The notes under the pieces were generated by a model. The model had not been told where the DNA came from. It worked only from the letters and a program-made list of their open reading frames with translations, and did no database searches. A DNA stretch of 64,000 bases, taken from Bacteroidales bacterium (GTDB lineage: Bacteria > Bacteroidota > Bacteroidia > Bacteroidales > F082). Positions 17,101 to 25,352 of the stretch are shown in pieces; position 1 is the stretch's first letter, and each line of letters starts with the position of its first letter. Location of the stretch: the NCBI GenBank assembly GCA_017537965.1, contig JAFYJV010000018.1:186001-250000 (forward strand), read 5' to 3'. The translations under genes and the position numbers were made by a program.

Positions 17101-20100
17101 CGGGTTACCGATGACCTTAATGGTGTGGTAGTAGTCTTTACCGTCAACAGTGCCTTTTTTGAATCTTTCGGAATAGATGAAGTTCAACTTGACATCACTT
17201 CCTGGTTGGTTCATGGCGGCGTTACGGTTCGACTTGACGGTGACGAGATCCTCGAGTTTGATATCCAAGTTGTTGATCTCCGGCCAGATGGCGTCCTTAT
17301 TGGTGTAAGCCGTATTCCACGGGGTCATCTTCAAAGGGATTTCATACTCATAGTAGTTTTGTGTGAAGTCCGTTCCCAAACGCATAAACACCGTAAGGTC
17401 TTGGTCGTTGAGGACATCTTCCTCGTTGGCTTTTTCGGCATGGACGAACATCTTCAGGTATTTGTACTGCCTCAAGTCGAAGTCGGCGGTCTTATAGATG
17501 GCTCTTCCGTCACCGTCAACGAGGTTTTGGACGGTAAGTTGGAGCGATTGTTCATTGAGTTTTGTCACGGCGGTGGTGCCGATGATCTGTTCTTGGGTGA
17601 TGCCGGGAGGAATGACGTACGGCACAGGGGAACGGCGTCCGTTTTCTTCGATGTTGACTGCGGCCACGTCCATTGAGGTGGCGTTGGCGATGTCGTTGGG
17701 TTGGTATTCGCCGGGAGCCTGGATGCTTTGCGTGTAGGTTCTCCATTCGCCTTTCACCAGGTCGAGGGTGGCAAAACGCAACACGATGGGTCTTTCAAAT
17801 CCACGGAGGAACATTCTCATGAAGCGGATGGAGGAGAAGTCGTCGATGTGTCCGATGACTTTGTCAGGTTGCTTCACTGGGATGCGGAACTGGTACCATT
17901 TCACACTGCCGATTTCTCCGTTGGCCAGTGCGATGCTGTTGGCCTCGTATATGTCGGCGATATGGTTGCGTCCGACGACCATTTTGGATGGGTCGAGTTC
18001 GATCTCATATTGATAATAGCGTTCTGCTTCGCTCAGGGTGTTGTCGGAGTTGATGTCCTCGCCATCGGGCAAGGTGGTGTTGCTGGTAGTATAGGACTCC
18101 TCGCGTTGTGAGTCGGAGGGGGAGTTGCCTTCCGGGCCGTTGTAATTCTTATAGCGTTCCAAGATGCTGCTGTGGAGCTCGTCGTCGTTCCATTCCGAGG
18201 AGCGGAAGTAATGGTAGTTGTCGCTTGAGGGGTCGTTGAATGCTTTTTGGTACACCTCTGAACTTTCGCCGAAGAAGTTCCGGATAACGCTCAGGTAGTT
18301 ATCCTCGAAGAAGCTTTGTTCGTCAGCGTCGCGCAAGCCGTCGAAGCCGACATCTTGGAACTCACGTGCATCGGGGTTGGTGCTGAAGGTGCCGACCAGG
18401 TCTTGCAACGTCGGGACGCGGCCCCAGATAGTGGTGTCAACATGAGTCACGTTCTCCGACTCAGGCATTCCGTTTTCGTAATACTTGCGACCGTCGCGGA
18501 GGAGGTCTTCGGAGATGTCGCCCAAGTTGATGTAAAGCTTACCGGGGTTGTTTTGGTACTCTTCATCGGCGAAGGGGTCCATCAGCCAGAACTCGACGTA
18601 TTCGATATTGGTGGCCTCGAAGTCGGTGGATTCCATCCTTCTCATGATACCGCCCCAACGGCTCTGTGGGTTGTTCAGCGTTCCTTCTTCGGTGATGCCA
18701 GAGGAGAACTGGTTGGGCATCACGTCATAGTTGTATGGACCTTTCTCCGTAGGATAGTAGGCGAGGTTGAGCACGGAGATGTTTGTCGGGGTGCCCGCTT
18801 CGATGTCTTTGTTGGGGAAGATCTCATTTTCCAAGACTTGACGGACGCTGTTTTTCGACAGCTCATCGCTGGTGATGTTTCTCGGTCGCACGGTTCCATT
18901 ACGGTCGTAGAACACGTTGTGGTCGATGGTGTACCAGGCAAGCTTGGCGCGGTTCATGCCGTACGAGAGGCCAGTGTTGGGTCCTGCTTCGGGGAAGAGG
19001 TCGGTTTGGTTTTGCGGGGTGCTGGCAAGATGCCAGGTGTTGAACTGTCTCAAGTCGATGGTGGATTTGGCTCCCTCGAAGTCGTCGATGTATGAGGTCC
19101 CGCGTTCACTGACCGATTTGGAAAGGCCAGGGATAAAACGTGCAAACTCACCGTCGAAGTTGATCCTTGAAGGTGCCTTGGTGCTGATGCCAGGCAACTT
19201 GTCGATGAAGTTGGTAAGCCATCTCGCCTCGGTGTGGTAGCTGAAGTCGAAGCCGTAGATGGTGTTGGCAATGGCTTCTTCGCCGTAGTTGATCTTTTGG
19301 GTGTAGGAACGTTCACCGAGGTAAAGTACGGTACCGCCGAGGCGGAAGTCGGGATTGAACTCATGCTCGATGCGCGATCCGAGGAAGGTCTTCTTCAAGG
19401 CGCTGAATCCGCTGTTGCTCTCCAATGAGATGTTGATGGGCGTTCCAGAGTTGAGGATGCCCTCGTTGATGATGCTGACACGTCCCAAGGTGTAGTCAAC
19501 GGTGTAATCGACATTCTCCGTCAAGGTGCGGCCGCCAGCTGTGACGGTGACAGAGCCTTGCGCCACATTCATGGCGTTCAGGCTGATCTCACTGCCCGAC
19601 TGGGATGAGTAGTAGCCTTGGATGGAGAACTTGTTTTTTTCGGAATACTGCTCAGCAGAGGTCTTGGTCATGGTGTACAACGAGTCGAACGCATATTTGT
19701 TCGCCAGGTCGAGATCTTCTGAGAAGACGGCCCTCAGATGGCTTCCGAAGGGCTCCAGCACGGGGAAATAGATGCGGCCGTTGGAAGCGTTGATGGTACC
19801 GCCTCCCGTCTGCGCCCCATTGATGAAGTCGAACACACCGTCACCGCCCGCGATGGGGTTGTTCTGCTGGGTCAAGTTATCGAGGCCGAGCAGATGGAGC
19901 AGCGAGACACCTTTGACGCGATCGGGGCCTTCGGTGAAGTAGCCCATGGGGGTGCTGTTGGAGTTGCCGTTGTAGAAGATGTTGAGCATGAAGTCGTTGG
20001 AACTGATCTGGTAGGCCTTGATGTTGTAAACGTTTTTCATCATCAAGTTCCAGATCGGCATGGAGGTGTTGACGGTGGTGCCGCGAAGCAGCTTGGCTAC

Positions 20101-21552
20101 CAGCACCTGAGGCGTGTTGATGCCTTGGTCGGAGAACTCACCCACTTGGTAAACCTGGTCGCTGCCCACGATGGTGTATTGGTAGGCGACGGCAAGGGTC
20201 TGGTTGGAATTCAAGTTGACATTCAACGAGATGAAACCCAGCTTGGAATTCAAGGTGTATTCGGAGTTGCTCAGGCGACGGGCATTCTCGATCTTTTCAA
20301 AATCACGCCCCGAAGCCATGTAAGCTTGTCTCCCAATCCGTAAGGGGTCGCCTGTCATGTAGTTGGTCACCGAGCTGATGTCACGGATTTGTGTGGTGTC
20401 GATACGGGTCAACAGGTCGTTGGCGGCGTTGCGTGGATAGATGGTGGCGGTGTTGGCAGGTGACAGTTCCCTGTTGTAGATCCATTCGTTTTTGCCTTCG
20501 CCCAAGTCGGAAAGGGCTAAGATGTTACGGGTGTCTTGGGTGGAGGAGTTTGTGTTGGTCACCCATACCTCGATCTTGGTGATGTTGATGCTGGAGGTGA
20601 CGGTGGGTAGGGTGGACAAAGCTCCTTCGTATTGTTCCCTGAAGTATTGGCTCAGGAAGAAGTGGCGGTTCTCTTCGTAATCGAGGCAGCTGATGTTAAA
20701 CTCGTTGGTCTGAGCGCCACCTTGCACTGCGATGTTCTTCGACTCGCTCTCTTGGTAGGAGACCACTGAGGTGATGGTGGTCTTGCCGAACTTCAGTTTC
20801 GACTTCAAGCCGAACAGACGTTGGGTGCCGGTGATGAGGGTGCTGTTGAGCGGGAAGCTGACGTCGCCGGCCTCAAGCAGCTGGATGATCTCATCCTCCT
20901 TGCCTTCATATTTCAGCTTCATCAGGTCTTCGTAGTTGAAGGTGGCCTTGGTGTTCTTGTTGATGTTGAAGTTGATCTTGTCGCCGATCTTGGCGATGAC
21001 GTTCAGTTGGATGTCCTGGTCAAAGTCGAAGTTGGTTTGGTTTTTCTGTCGGTCGGTCATGGCAGGGTCGCCACGGTAGTTGTGCTTGATGCCGAAGGTG
21101 AGGTCAACGGAGCCTTGCGGGCGGATGTCGATGGTGTTGCTGCCAAAGATCATGTCGAAGGCCTCGCCGCCGATATATAGCGGAGGGATGATGGAGTTGC
21201 CGTCGGTGGTGGAGCGGGAGTCTTGCTTGCGGCGTTGTTTCCAATATTCCATCACGCCTTGACGACTCTTATAGTTGAAATAGTCCTTCTGGCTCATCGT
21301 GGTCGGCGTGGTATATTCGAAATCGCCGATCTTGTTCTTGAAAGTATATTGTCCTGTGATGGGGTCGTAAATGACTTCGTGGGTGATGTTGCTCGGGTCG
21401 TTGAAGTAGAGAGGCGACTGGTTATACAGCTGCTCAGTGGGGTCGCCATTGTCAACGGGGATGGGATAGATCAGGTGTGTCGTGTCGCGATGTTGGGCGA
21501 TGCCCGGTACCAACATGGCTAGGAAAAGAAGTAGGGTGATATATCGACTCAT
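14179..21552 (-). CDS. sprA: T9SS outer-membrane translocon SprA (Sov)
   Basis: The giant outer-membrane barrel through which T9SS cargo leaves the cell; in Flavobacterium it is a 36-strand pore that binds PorV or Plug. The product is about 2457 residues, the usual family size. A signal peptide ends at GIAQ, and the chain closes with an aromatic beta-strand (GILIRFNLAQ) fitting a barrel terminus. Long Asn/Thr/Tyr-rich strands and surface loops fill the rest. ATG 21552 gives the cleaner signal peptide; ATG 21570, six codons earlier, is possible. It begins shortly after the ruvA stop, and I see no promoter of its own. Confidence 0.95.
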   Translation of the reverse strand: MSRYITLLLFLAMLVPGIAQHRDTTHLIYPIPVDNGDPTEQLYNQSPLYFNDPSNITHEVIYDPITGQYTFKNKIGDFEYTTPTTMSQKDYFNYKSRQGVMEYWKQRRKQDSRSTTDGNSIIPPLYIGGEAFDMIFGSNTIDIRPQGSVDLTFGIKHNYRGDPAMTDRQKNQTNFDFDQDIQLNVIAKIGDKINFNINKNTKATFNYEDLMKLKYEGKEDEIIQLLEAGDVSFPLNSTLITGTQRLFGLKSKLKFGKTTITSVVSYQESESKNIAVQGGAQTNEFNISCLDYEENRHFFLSQYFREQYEGALSTLPTVTSSINITKIEVWVTNTNSSTQDTRNILALSDLGEGKNEWIYNRELSPANTATIYPRNAANDLLTRIDTTQIRDISSVTNYMTGDPLRIGRQAYMASGRDFEKIENARRLSNSEYTLNSKLGFISLNVNLNSNQTLAVAYQYTIVGSDQVYQVGEFSDQGINTPQVLVAKLLRGTTVNTSMPIWNLMMKNVYNIKAYQISSNDFMLNIFYNGNSNSTPMGYFTEGPDRVKGVSLLHLLGLDNLTQQNNPIAGGDGVFDFINGAQTGGGTINASNGRIYFPVLEPFGSHLRAVFSEDLDLANKYAFDSLYTMTKTSAEQYSEKNKFSIQGYYSSQSGSEISLNAMNVAQGSVTVTAGGRTLTENVDYTVDYTLGRVSIINEGILNSGTPINISLESNSGFSALKKTFLGSRIEHEFNPDFRLGGTVLYLGERSYTQKINYGEEAIANTIYGFDFSYHTEARWLTNFIDKLPGISTKAPSRINFDGEFARFIPGLSKSVSERGTSYIDDFEGAKSTIDLRQFNTWHLASTPQNQTDLFPEAGPNTGLSYGMNRAKLAWYTIDHNVFYDRNGTVRPRNITSDELSKNSVRQVLENEIFPNKDIEAGTPTNISVLNLAYYPTEKGPYNYDVMPNQFSSGITEEGTLNNPQSRWGGIMRRMESTDFEATNIEYVEFWLMDPFADEEYQNNPGKLYINLGDISEDLLRDGRKYYENGMPESENVTHVDTTIWGRVPTLQDLVGTFSTNPDAREFQDVGFDGLRDADEQSFFEDNYLSVIRNFFGESSEVYQKAFNDPSSDNYHYFRSSEWNDDELHSSILERYKNYNGPEGNSPSDSQREESYTTSNTTLPDGEDINSDNTLSEAERYYQYEIELDPSKMVVGRNHIADIYEANSIALANGEIGSVKWYQFRIPVKQPDKVIGHIDDFSSIRFMRMFLRGFERPIVLRFATLDLVKGEWRTYTQSIQAPGEYQPNDIANATSMDVAAVNIEENGRRSPVPYVIPPGITQEQIIGTTAVTKLNEQSLQLTVQNLVDGDGRAIYKTADFDLRQYKYLKMFVHAEKANEEDVLNDQDLTVFMRLGTDFTQNYYEYEIPLKMTPWNTAYTNKDAIWPEINNLDIKLEDLVTVKSNRNAAMNQPGSDVKLNFIYSERFKKGTVDGKDYYHTIKVIGNPSISDVEAIMIGIRNPKRQQIGNNYDDGENKSVVVWINELRLTELSSSGGYAGTGRMEATLADLGRLVVSGSYSSGGFAALDSDITDNTFEAHSQFSVSTDLELGKFVENTGLRLPLHVDYGRNVTTPMYNPYDPDIKLNDALAIMNTQHERDSLTAIVHNMTQYKNINLMNVRKERTANKRNRNKSDQKPDENKSNNRDPNNMGRGGNIPTVHIYDIENFNLSFSYSETNQENTDIQFFNVKTYRGSLGYNYVGNPKNVTPFAQKRWASKKYLALIKDINFYYLPKSITFNTDMYRYYSEKLMRNKSGGEIIINPTYSKQWDWNRNFQFRYDLTRGLNLEYAAEAKAYVYEPAGNPDKGTEEWKMNRDTIKNELLHLGSMSRFHQTINVNYNVPINKLPLLGWISANASYQGQYYWTASAQSIQPRLGNTIENSNTIQLNGSLDFTKIYNSIPYLKKLNTSATKKSNRGNLQKNKDGKDEKGGKKQVSDSTNTKQSLNFGKVLLDGTLKIATMVKKASLTYSTSGGQVLPGFMPEAKYLGLDNAFKAPGWSFVAGMPNDIFNPAVENDWLTRDSILSEPYIRRNTQTLNYRVNCEPLTGFKLDIQGNRTYAENFQQYFRANSLGDFEIFTPTNGGNFSITTMLLKTAFVGEYDDGSDDANSNGSPLFDQMLANRSIIAERIARNNPQWVSNVQEYYFDTIAGDRFPKGYGPSSIDVLLYSFLAAYSGEDAEKISLTPFQMIPFPNWTLTYNGLTNIPAISAIFKTVNITHNYRSTYSINSWASNVYYNDNNPIQTFENSDNIIPKYDITQIVLSEQFTPLIGIDVGFQNTLTCNFQYKKSRNMTISFSNNQLTEVNGREFVIGAGYRIKGLSFNISSLTGKKNKRTVKNDLVLKVDVGFKHDKTILRRIDERNNQVSAGQNKINIYVTGDYQFSTRLSAQAFFRRDMNTPFVSTSFPTSTTFAGILIRFNLAQ

Positions 21553-21591
21553 GGTGATTTTCAAAATCATCGGAAAAAATAAATTGCTGGT

Positions 21592-22173
21592 TTATAATAA
21601 TTTAAGTGCTTCTCGGATCAGAATCTCCACCGAAGCGTCGGGTTGTTGTTTCAAGATCTTGTTGAGTGCCTTGTCAGCGGCGCCTCGGCCGAAGCCCAAG
21701 GTCACCAGGGCTGTTAACGCTTCCACCTTGACGGTATTGTCAACGATGCCCGGTATTTCTTCCGCAAAGTCGGTCTTTCTCACCTTGTCCTTGAGATCCA
21801 CGACGAGGCGTTGCGCCGTCTTGGTGCCGATGCCCTTGACGCCTTGGATGGTGCGGATGTCTTCGTTGGCGATGGCCGTGCTGAGCTCGTTGACGGTCAG
21901 TGACGAAAGGATCAGGCGGGCCGTGTTGCAGCCGACGCCACTCACCGAAATCAGCATCTCGAACATGTCCCGTTCATTGACGGTATAGAAGCCGTAAAGG
22001 TTATGGGCATCCTCCAACACTTGGAGATGCGTGAAGAGCTTTACGTGCTCCTGCTCGCCAATGGCTGTGAACGTGTTCAGCGTGATGTTGATGAAATAAC
22101 CGATGCCGTTGTTGTCAATCACCACACTGGCAGGGGTCAGATCGGTCACTTTTCCGGAAATGAAAGCGTACAT
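21592..22173 (-). CDS. ruvA: Holliday junction helicase subunit RuvA
   Basis: Binds four-way junctions and loads RuvB for branch migration. It is 193 residues. An OB-fold N-terminus begins MYAFISGKV, followed by two helix-hairpin-helix segments (LISVSGVGCNTA near 75-86 and IQGVKGIGTKTAQRL near 105-120) and a small C-terminal RuvB-binding domain. The -7 element at 22198-22205 overlaps the most upstream possible start, so start 22173 (or 22182) is preferred. ruvB is 9 kb away at 31213. Confidence 0.95.
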   Translation of the reverse strand: MYAFISGKVTDLTPASVVIDNNGIGYFINITLNTFTAIGEQEHVKLFTHLQVLEDAHNLYGFYTVNERDMFEMLISVSGVGCNTARLILSSLTVNELSTAIANEDIRTIQGVKGIGTKTAQRLVVDLKDKVRKTDFAEEIPGIVDNTVKVEALTALVTLGFGRGAADKALNKILKQQPDASVEILIREALKLL

Positions 22174-22197
22174 GGCACTCATGATGGAATTAAACTG

Positions 22198-22205
22198 CAA
22201 AGATA
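22198..22205 (-). promoter_or_regulatory. Promoter -7 element of ruvA-sprA
   Basis: TATCTTTG on the minus strand, 24 bases upstream of the chosen ruvA ATG. It is the only clear promoter I see for both ruvA and sprA. Confidence 0.6.
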
Positions 22206-22272
22206 GTAAACTGGTCTTAATTGAAGCGTGTTTTTTTTAATGAATAAAGCTTTTTTTTCAATTTTTTTTGTT

Positions 22273-22280
22273 TAGTTTTG
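22273..22280 (+). promoter_or_regulatory. Promoter -7 element of corA
   Basis: TAGTTTTG, 62 bases before the corA ATG, in a T-rich stretch. Confidence 0.5.
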
Positions 22281-22342
22281 CATCGACAAAATTTTACTCG
22301 AATGTAAACACAAAGCGGTCCATTAAGATAGGGGGAAAAGAC

Positions 22343-23260
22343 ATGATCAACAGTCTGAGAATAGGCGAAATCACCTGGCGCCACTTGAACAACCCGAGCG
22401 AAGAGGACTTCGAGTTCCTCAAAGATCGGTTTCATTTCCACCCCCTCGACATTGAGGACTGCAAGTCGGTCAACCAACGTCCGAAAATCGACATCTACGA
22501 CGACTATTACTTCCTCATCCTTCATTTTCCCGACTTCGACCGCCAAAACAAGTTCGTCAAAATCAAGGAAGTGAAACTTTTCTGGGGTCAGAATTACATT
22601 ATCTCCATTGAAAAGAATCCATGGGGAGTGTCGGAGTTGTTCGATGAATATGACGAAAGGATTCGCAACAACGAAGAGATCAGCATCGAGAGTTCCGACA
22701 AGCTGCTTTACCGGATCCTTGAGAAGCTGATCACCGAGTCAGTGTATTTGTTGCGCAAGGTGGGACTCGACGTGGAACTCATCAACCGCGAGTTGCTGCA
22801 AGAGAATCAAGTGAAGATCATCGAACGCATCTCGGTCACGCGAAAGAACTTGATCCTGATCAACACCATCTTCAAACCCCAGCTGCGTCTGTTCCAGATG
22901 TTCGAAAACGGAAAGATCCGCGGCTTCACCGAGGATATCGAGTACATGGAAGACTACTGGGGCAACATCCTCGACTATTACCAGAAGGTATGGGATATGA
23001 CGGAGGACTACGAGGAGTTGATCGAGGGCTTGTCGCAGACCTTCGACTCGATGCAGACCAACAAGACCAATGAGACGATGAAGATCCTCACCATCATCTC
23101 GTCGATCATCCTGCCTTTGACCTTCATCACCGGACTCTATGGCATGAACGTGGAGCTGCCCTTCCAGGCACAGTCGTGGGCTTTCTACGGTCTCATCGGC
23201 GTGATGGTGATCGTGGCGGTTGTTTTCATTATCATTTTCAAGCGGAAAAAGTGGATGTGA
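22343..23260 (+). CDS. corA: Magnesium/cobalt transporter CorA
   Basis: A pentameric inner-membrane Mg2+ channel. It is 305 residues from ATG 22343, which has a GGGGGAAAAG purine run just upstream. A large cytoplasmic domain precedes two C-terminal helices. The selectivity motif GMN is at 267-269 (GLYGMNVELP) at the end of the first helix, and the second helix is followed by a basic tail (KRKKWM). Its end overlaps the opposing waaA end by 23 bases. Confidence 0.95.
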   Translation: MINSLRIGEITWRHLNNPSEEDFEFLKDRFHFHPLDIEDCKSVNQRPKIDIYDDYYFLILHFPDFDRQNKFVKIKEVKLFWGQNYIISIEKNPWGVSELFDEYDERIRNNEEISIESSDKLLYRILEKLITESVYLLRKVGLDVELINRELLQENQVKIIERISVTRKNLILINTIFKPQLRLFQMFENGKIRGFTEDIEYMEDYWGNILDYYQKVWDMTEDYEELIEGLSQTFDSMQTNKTNETMKILTIISSIILPLTFITGLYGMNVELPFQAQSWAFYGLIGVMVIVAVVFIIIFKRKKWM

Positions 23261-24446
23261 TCCTTTGTAGGATGGCATCGGTGGCTCCCAGCTGTGATTC
23301 CAGGTATTCCCTGCATGTTTTTGAGGCTTGCTGGCAACGGTTCTCGTCGTTGATGAGAAGGTCGAAGACCTGATGCAACTGCTCTTGGCCGGTCACGGGG
23401 AAAGCGCCTCCCATAGCCACCAGATCGACAGCTTCCTTGAAGCTCTTGTGTTTGGGGCCGAATACCACGGGGCAGCCGAAGGTGACGGGCTCCTGGATGT
23501 TGTGTATGTTGACGCCGAAGCCGCCTCCGATATAGACGAACCTTGCGTATTGGTACAGTTGGGAGAGGATGCCTATCGTATCAATCACATACACTTTGTC
23601 GGGACTCACCGAGGCAAGGCTGTCACGAATCTGGCGGATGTGTTTGTCGGAGATGTCGTGTGGTGCCAGTATCATGCAGTAGTCATTGGGCATCCGTTCG
23701 AGCCATGGGATCAGCAGTCTCTCGTCGGGAGGCCATGTGCTGCCGGCGATGATGCATTTCCTTCCATGTATGAAGGCTTCAATCTCGGGGAATGGACGGG
23801 CCTGTCGGGCGATGGCGGCCACACGGTCGAAACGGGTGTCGCCGCACAGGGTGGCGTTGTCGTAGCCGATGCCTTTCAACAGGTCGAGGGTGCGTTGATC
23901 CTGCACGAAGAAATGGCTCACATTGCCAAGTTGCTTGCGGAACCAGCCTCCGTACCACTTGAAGAAATACTGGTCGGGCTTGAGGATCAAGGAGACGTAG
24001 TAAAGAGGGATGCCGTTGTCCTTCAGGGCTTGCATGTAGTTGAACCAAAACTCGTATTTGATGAAGAAGGCGGCGACGAAAGGGTGTCTTTTGACCCATT
24101 GGCGGGCGTGTTTGGGCGTGTCGGTGGGCAGGTACAGCACCTCGTCGGCGAGGGGGTAGTCTTTACGGATCTCGTAGCCCGAAGGGGAGAAGAAGGTGAG
24201 CGAGACCTTGAGTTGGGGATGGTTGGCTTTCAGGGCCTCGATCAATGGGCGTCCCTGCTCGAACTCGCCCAGCGAGGCGGCATGGAACCAGACCCAAGGT
24301 CCCTCGGCGGTTCCCGCCTCGGGGAAGCGCCTCCTTCCCTCCACCCAGCGTTGCGCCTTCCCGTTGCCGAAGAGGGCGGCGGCCTTGACGCCAGCTGCGT
24401 AGGCTCTGACCGCTGTGGTGTATAGTCCGCGCATCGTCACGATCAA
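23238..24446 (-). CDS. waaA: 3-deoxy-D-manno-octulosonate transferase
   Basis: Adds Kdo to lipid A at the inner-membrane face during LPS core synthesis. It is 402 residues with an N-terminal membrane-proximal segment, a GT-B fold of family GT30, the acceptor-domain signature WFHAASLGEFEQGRP near 50-65, and the donor-site segment GGGFGVNIHNIQEP. Translation is coupled to the upstream barrel gene by a 4-base overlap. Confidence 0.95.
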   Translation of the reverse strand: MIVTMRGLYTTAVRAYAAGVKAAALFGNGKAQRWVEGRRRFPEAGTAEGPWVWFHAASLGEFEQGRPLIEALKANHPQLKVSLTFFSPSGYEIRKDYPLADEVLYLPTDTPKHARQWVKRHPFVAAFFIKYEFWFNYMQALKDNGIPLYYVSLILKPDQYFFKWYGGWFRKQLGNVSHFFVQDQRTLDLLKGIGYDNATLCGDTRFDRVAAIARQARPFPEIEAFIHGRKCIIAGSTWPPDERLLIPWLERMPNDYCMILAPHDISDKHIRQIRDSLASVSPDKVYVIDTIGILSQLYQYARFVYIGGGFGVNIHNIQEPVTFGCPVVFGPKHKSFKEAVDLVAMGGAFPVTGQEQLHQVFDLLINDENRCQQASKTCREYLESQLGATDAILQRITSTFSA

Positions 24447-25258
24447 TAGTAGTAGTATTGTTCAGGCTGCCGCTGGTAGGTGGGGATCATCCAGCTGAGA
24501 CGGATGCCATAGTACAGGTCGTTGAAACGTTTGTTCTTGTCGGTGTAGCCCATGACATACGGCTCTCCGTTCTCGTCGAAGAACACCCGGAAGTCATAGT
24601 CCCTGAGGTTTCTGGTACGAGCGTAGGTGACTTCAAAGGAAATGGAGAAGTTGAGGATCTTGGAGTTGCTCATTACCAGATAGCCTGTCTCCGCATGAAG
24701 GGCGACACCGCCGCGCATCCGGTCGTAGCCGTATTGATAGTCCTCGATCAAGGGATAGGGGGTGTTCAGCGCCTCGATCTGATAGTCCACACGGATGCGG
24801 TTCCTGAGATATCCAATGCCGGCTTGCACGAAGAAACCGCTGTTGGGGTTGGGGAAGAAGGAAAACAGCTTTCCCACCTCGGCCTGAAAGTGCATCCCAC
24901 GTTGGTACAGTGCCAATGAAGAGAACAGTCCACCTCCGCCGATGACTTCGCCCGTGGTGGTTGTGATGCCCTCCCCGAAGATATCTATACGGTCGCCTTT
25001 CAGCCGGTTGCCAAAGATGAAGTTGCCGTTTGCGGTGAAGAGCCAGTTGTCCTTGGTTTTATAGATCACACTGCCTCCGATGGTGTTGGTGAAGCCGTAG
25101 TCGATCTTGGTGTCCATCCCCGGTAACTGGGCGGCATAGGTGACTTGGAACATGGCCGTAGGAATCGATTCATGGGCAATGTCGCGGGGGTTTTCTTGTG
25201 CAAAAACGGAAAATGACAGGCTAAGGATGCAAAATAGGATAAGCGTTGTTTTTTTCAT
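24443..25258 (-). CDS. Outer-membrane barrel protein upstream of waaA
   Basis: 271 residues with a clear signal peptide (1-20, ending SVFAQ). The rest alternates in beta-strand fashion (GGSVIYKTKDNWLFTANG) and ends in a Tyr-rich tail, YYYY. I do not recognise a named family. Co-translation with waaA suggests a role linked to LPS or envelope assembly; that is inference from position only. Confidence 0.75.
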   Translation of the reverse strand: MKKTTLILFCILSLSFSVFAQENPRDIAHESIPTAMFQVTYAAQLPGMDTKIDYGFTNTIGGSVIYKTKDNWLFTANGNFIFGNRLKGDRIDIFGEGITTTTGEVIGGGGLFSSLALYQRGMHFQAEVGKLFSFFPNPNSGFFVQAGIGYLRNRIRVDYQIEALNTPYPLIEDYQYGYDRMRGGVALHAETGYLVMSNSKILNFSISFEVTYARTRNLRDYDFRVFFDENGEPYVMGYTDKNKRFNDLYYGIRLSWMIPTYQRQPEQYYYY

Positions 25259-25294
25259 GGTGCAAATGAGCGGACAAAAAATGGATTAAGACTG

Positions 25295-25302
25295 CAAACT
25301 TA
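25295..25302 (-). promoter_or_regulatory. Promoter -7 element of the barrel-waaA operon
   Basis: TAAGTTTG on the minus strand, 37 bases upstream of the ATG. It overlaps the palindrome at 25300-25315. Confidence 0.55.
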
Positions 25303-25315
25303 CAAAAGTTTGTAA
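25300..25315. promoter_or_regulatory. 16-bp palindrome between divergent promoters
   Basis: TTACAAA and TTTGTAA form a perfect inverted repeat around two bases. It lies between the two divergent -7 elements and overlaps the left one, which is where an operator would sit. It may also simply reflect the T-rich promoter sequence. Confidence 0.3.
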
Positions 25316-25323
25316 TATCTTCT

Positions 25324-25331
25324 TACCTTTG
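25324..25331 (+). promoter_or_regulatory. Promoter -7 element of the M16 peptidase operon
   Basis: TACCTTTG, 21 bases before ATG 25353. It places the transcript start downstream of the alternative start at 25329, which supports 25353. Confidence 0.6.
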
Positions 25332-25352
25332 CAGCGTTTTTATTATAGGAAC

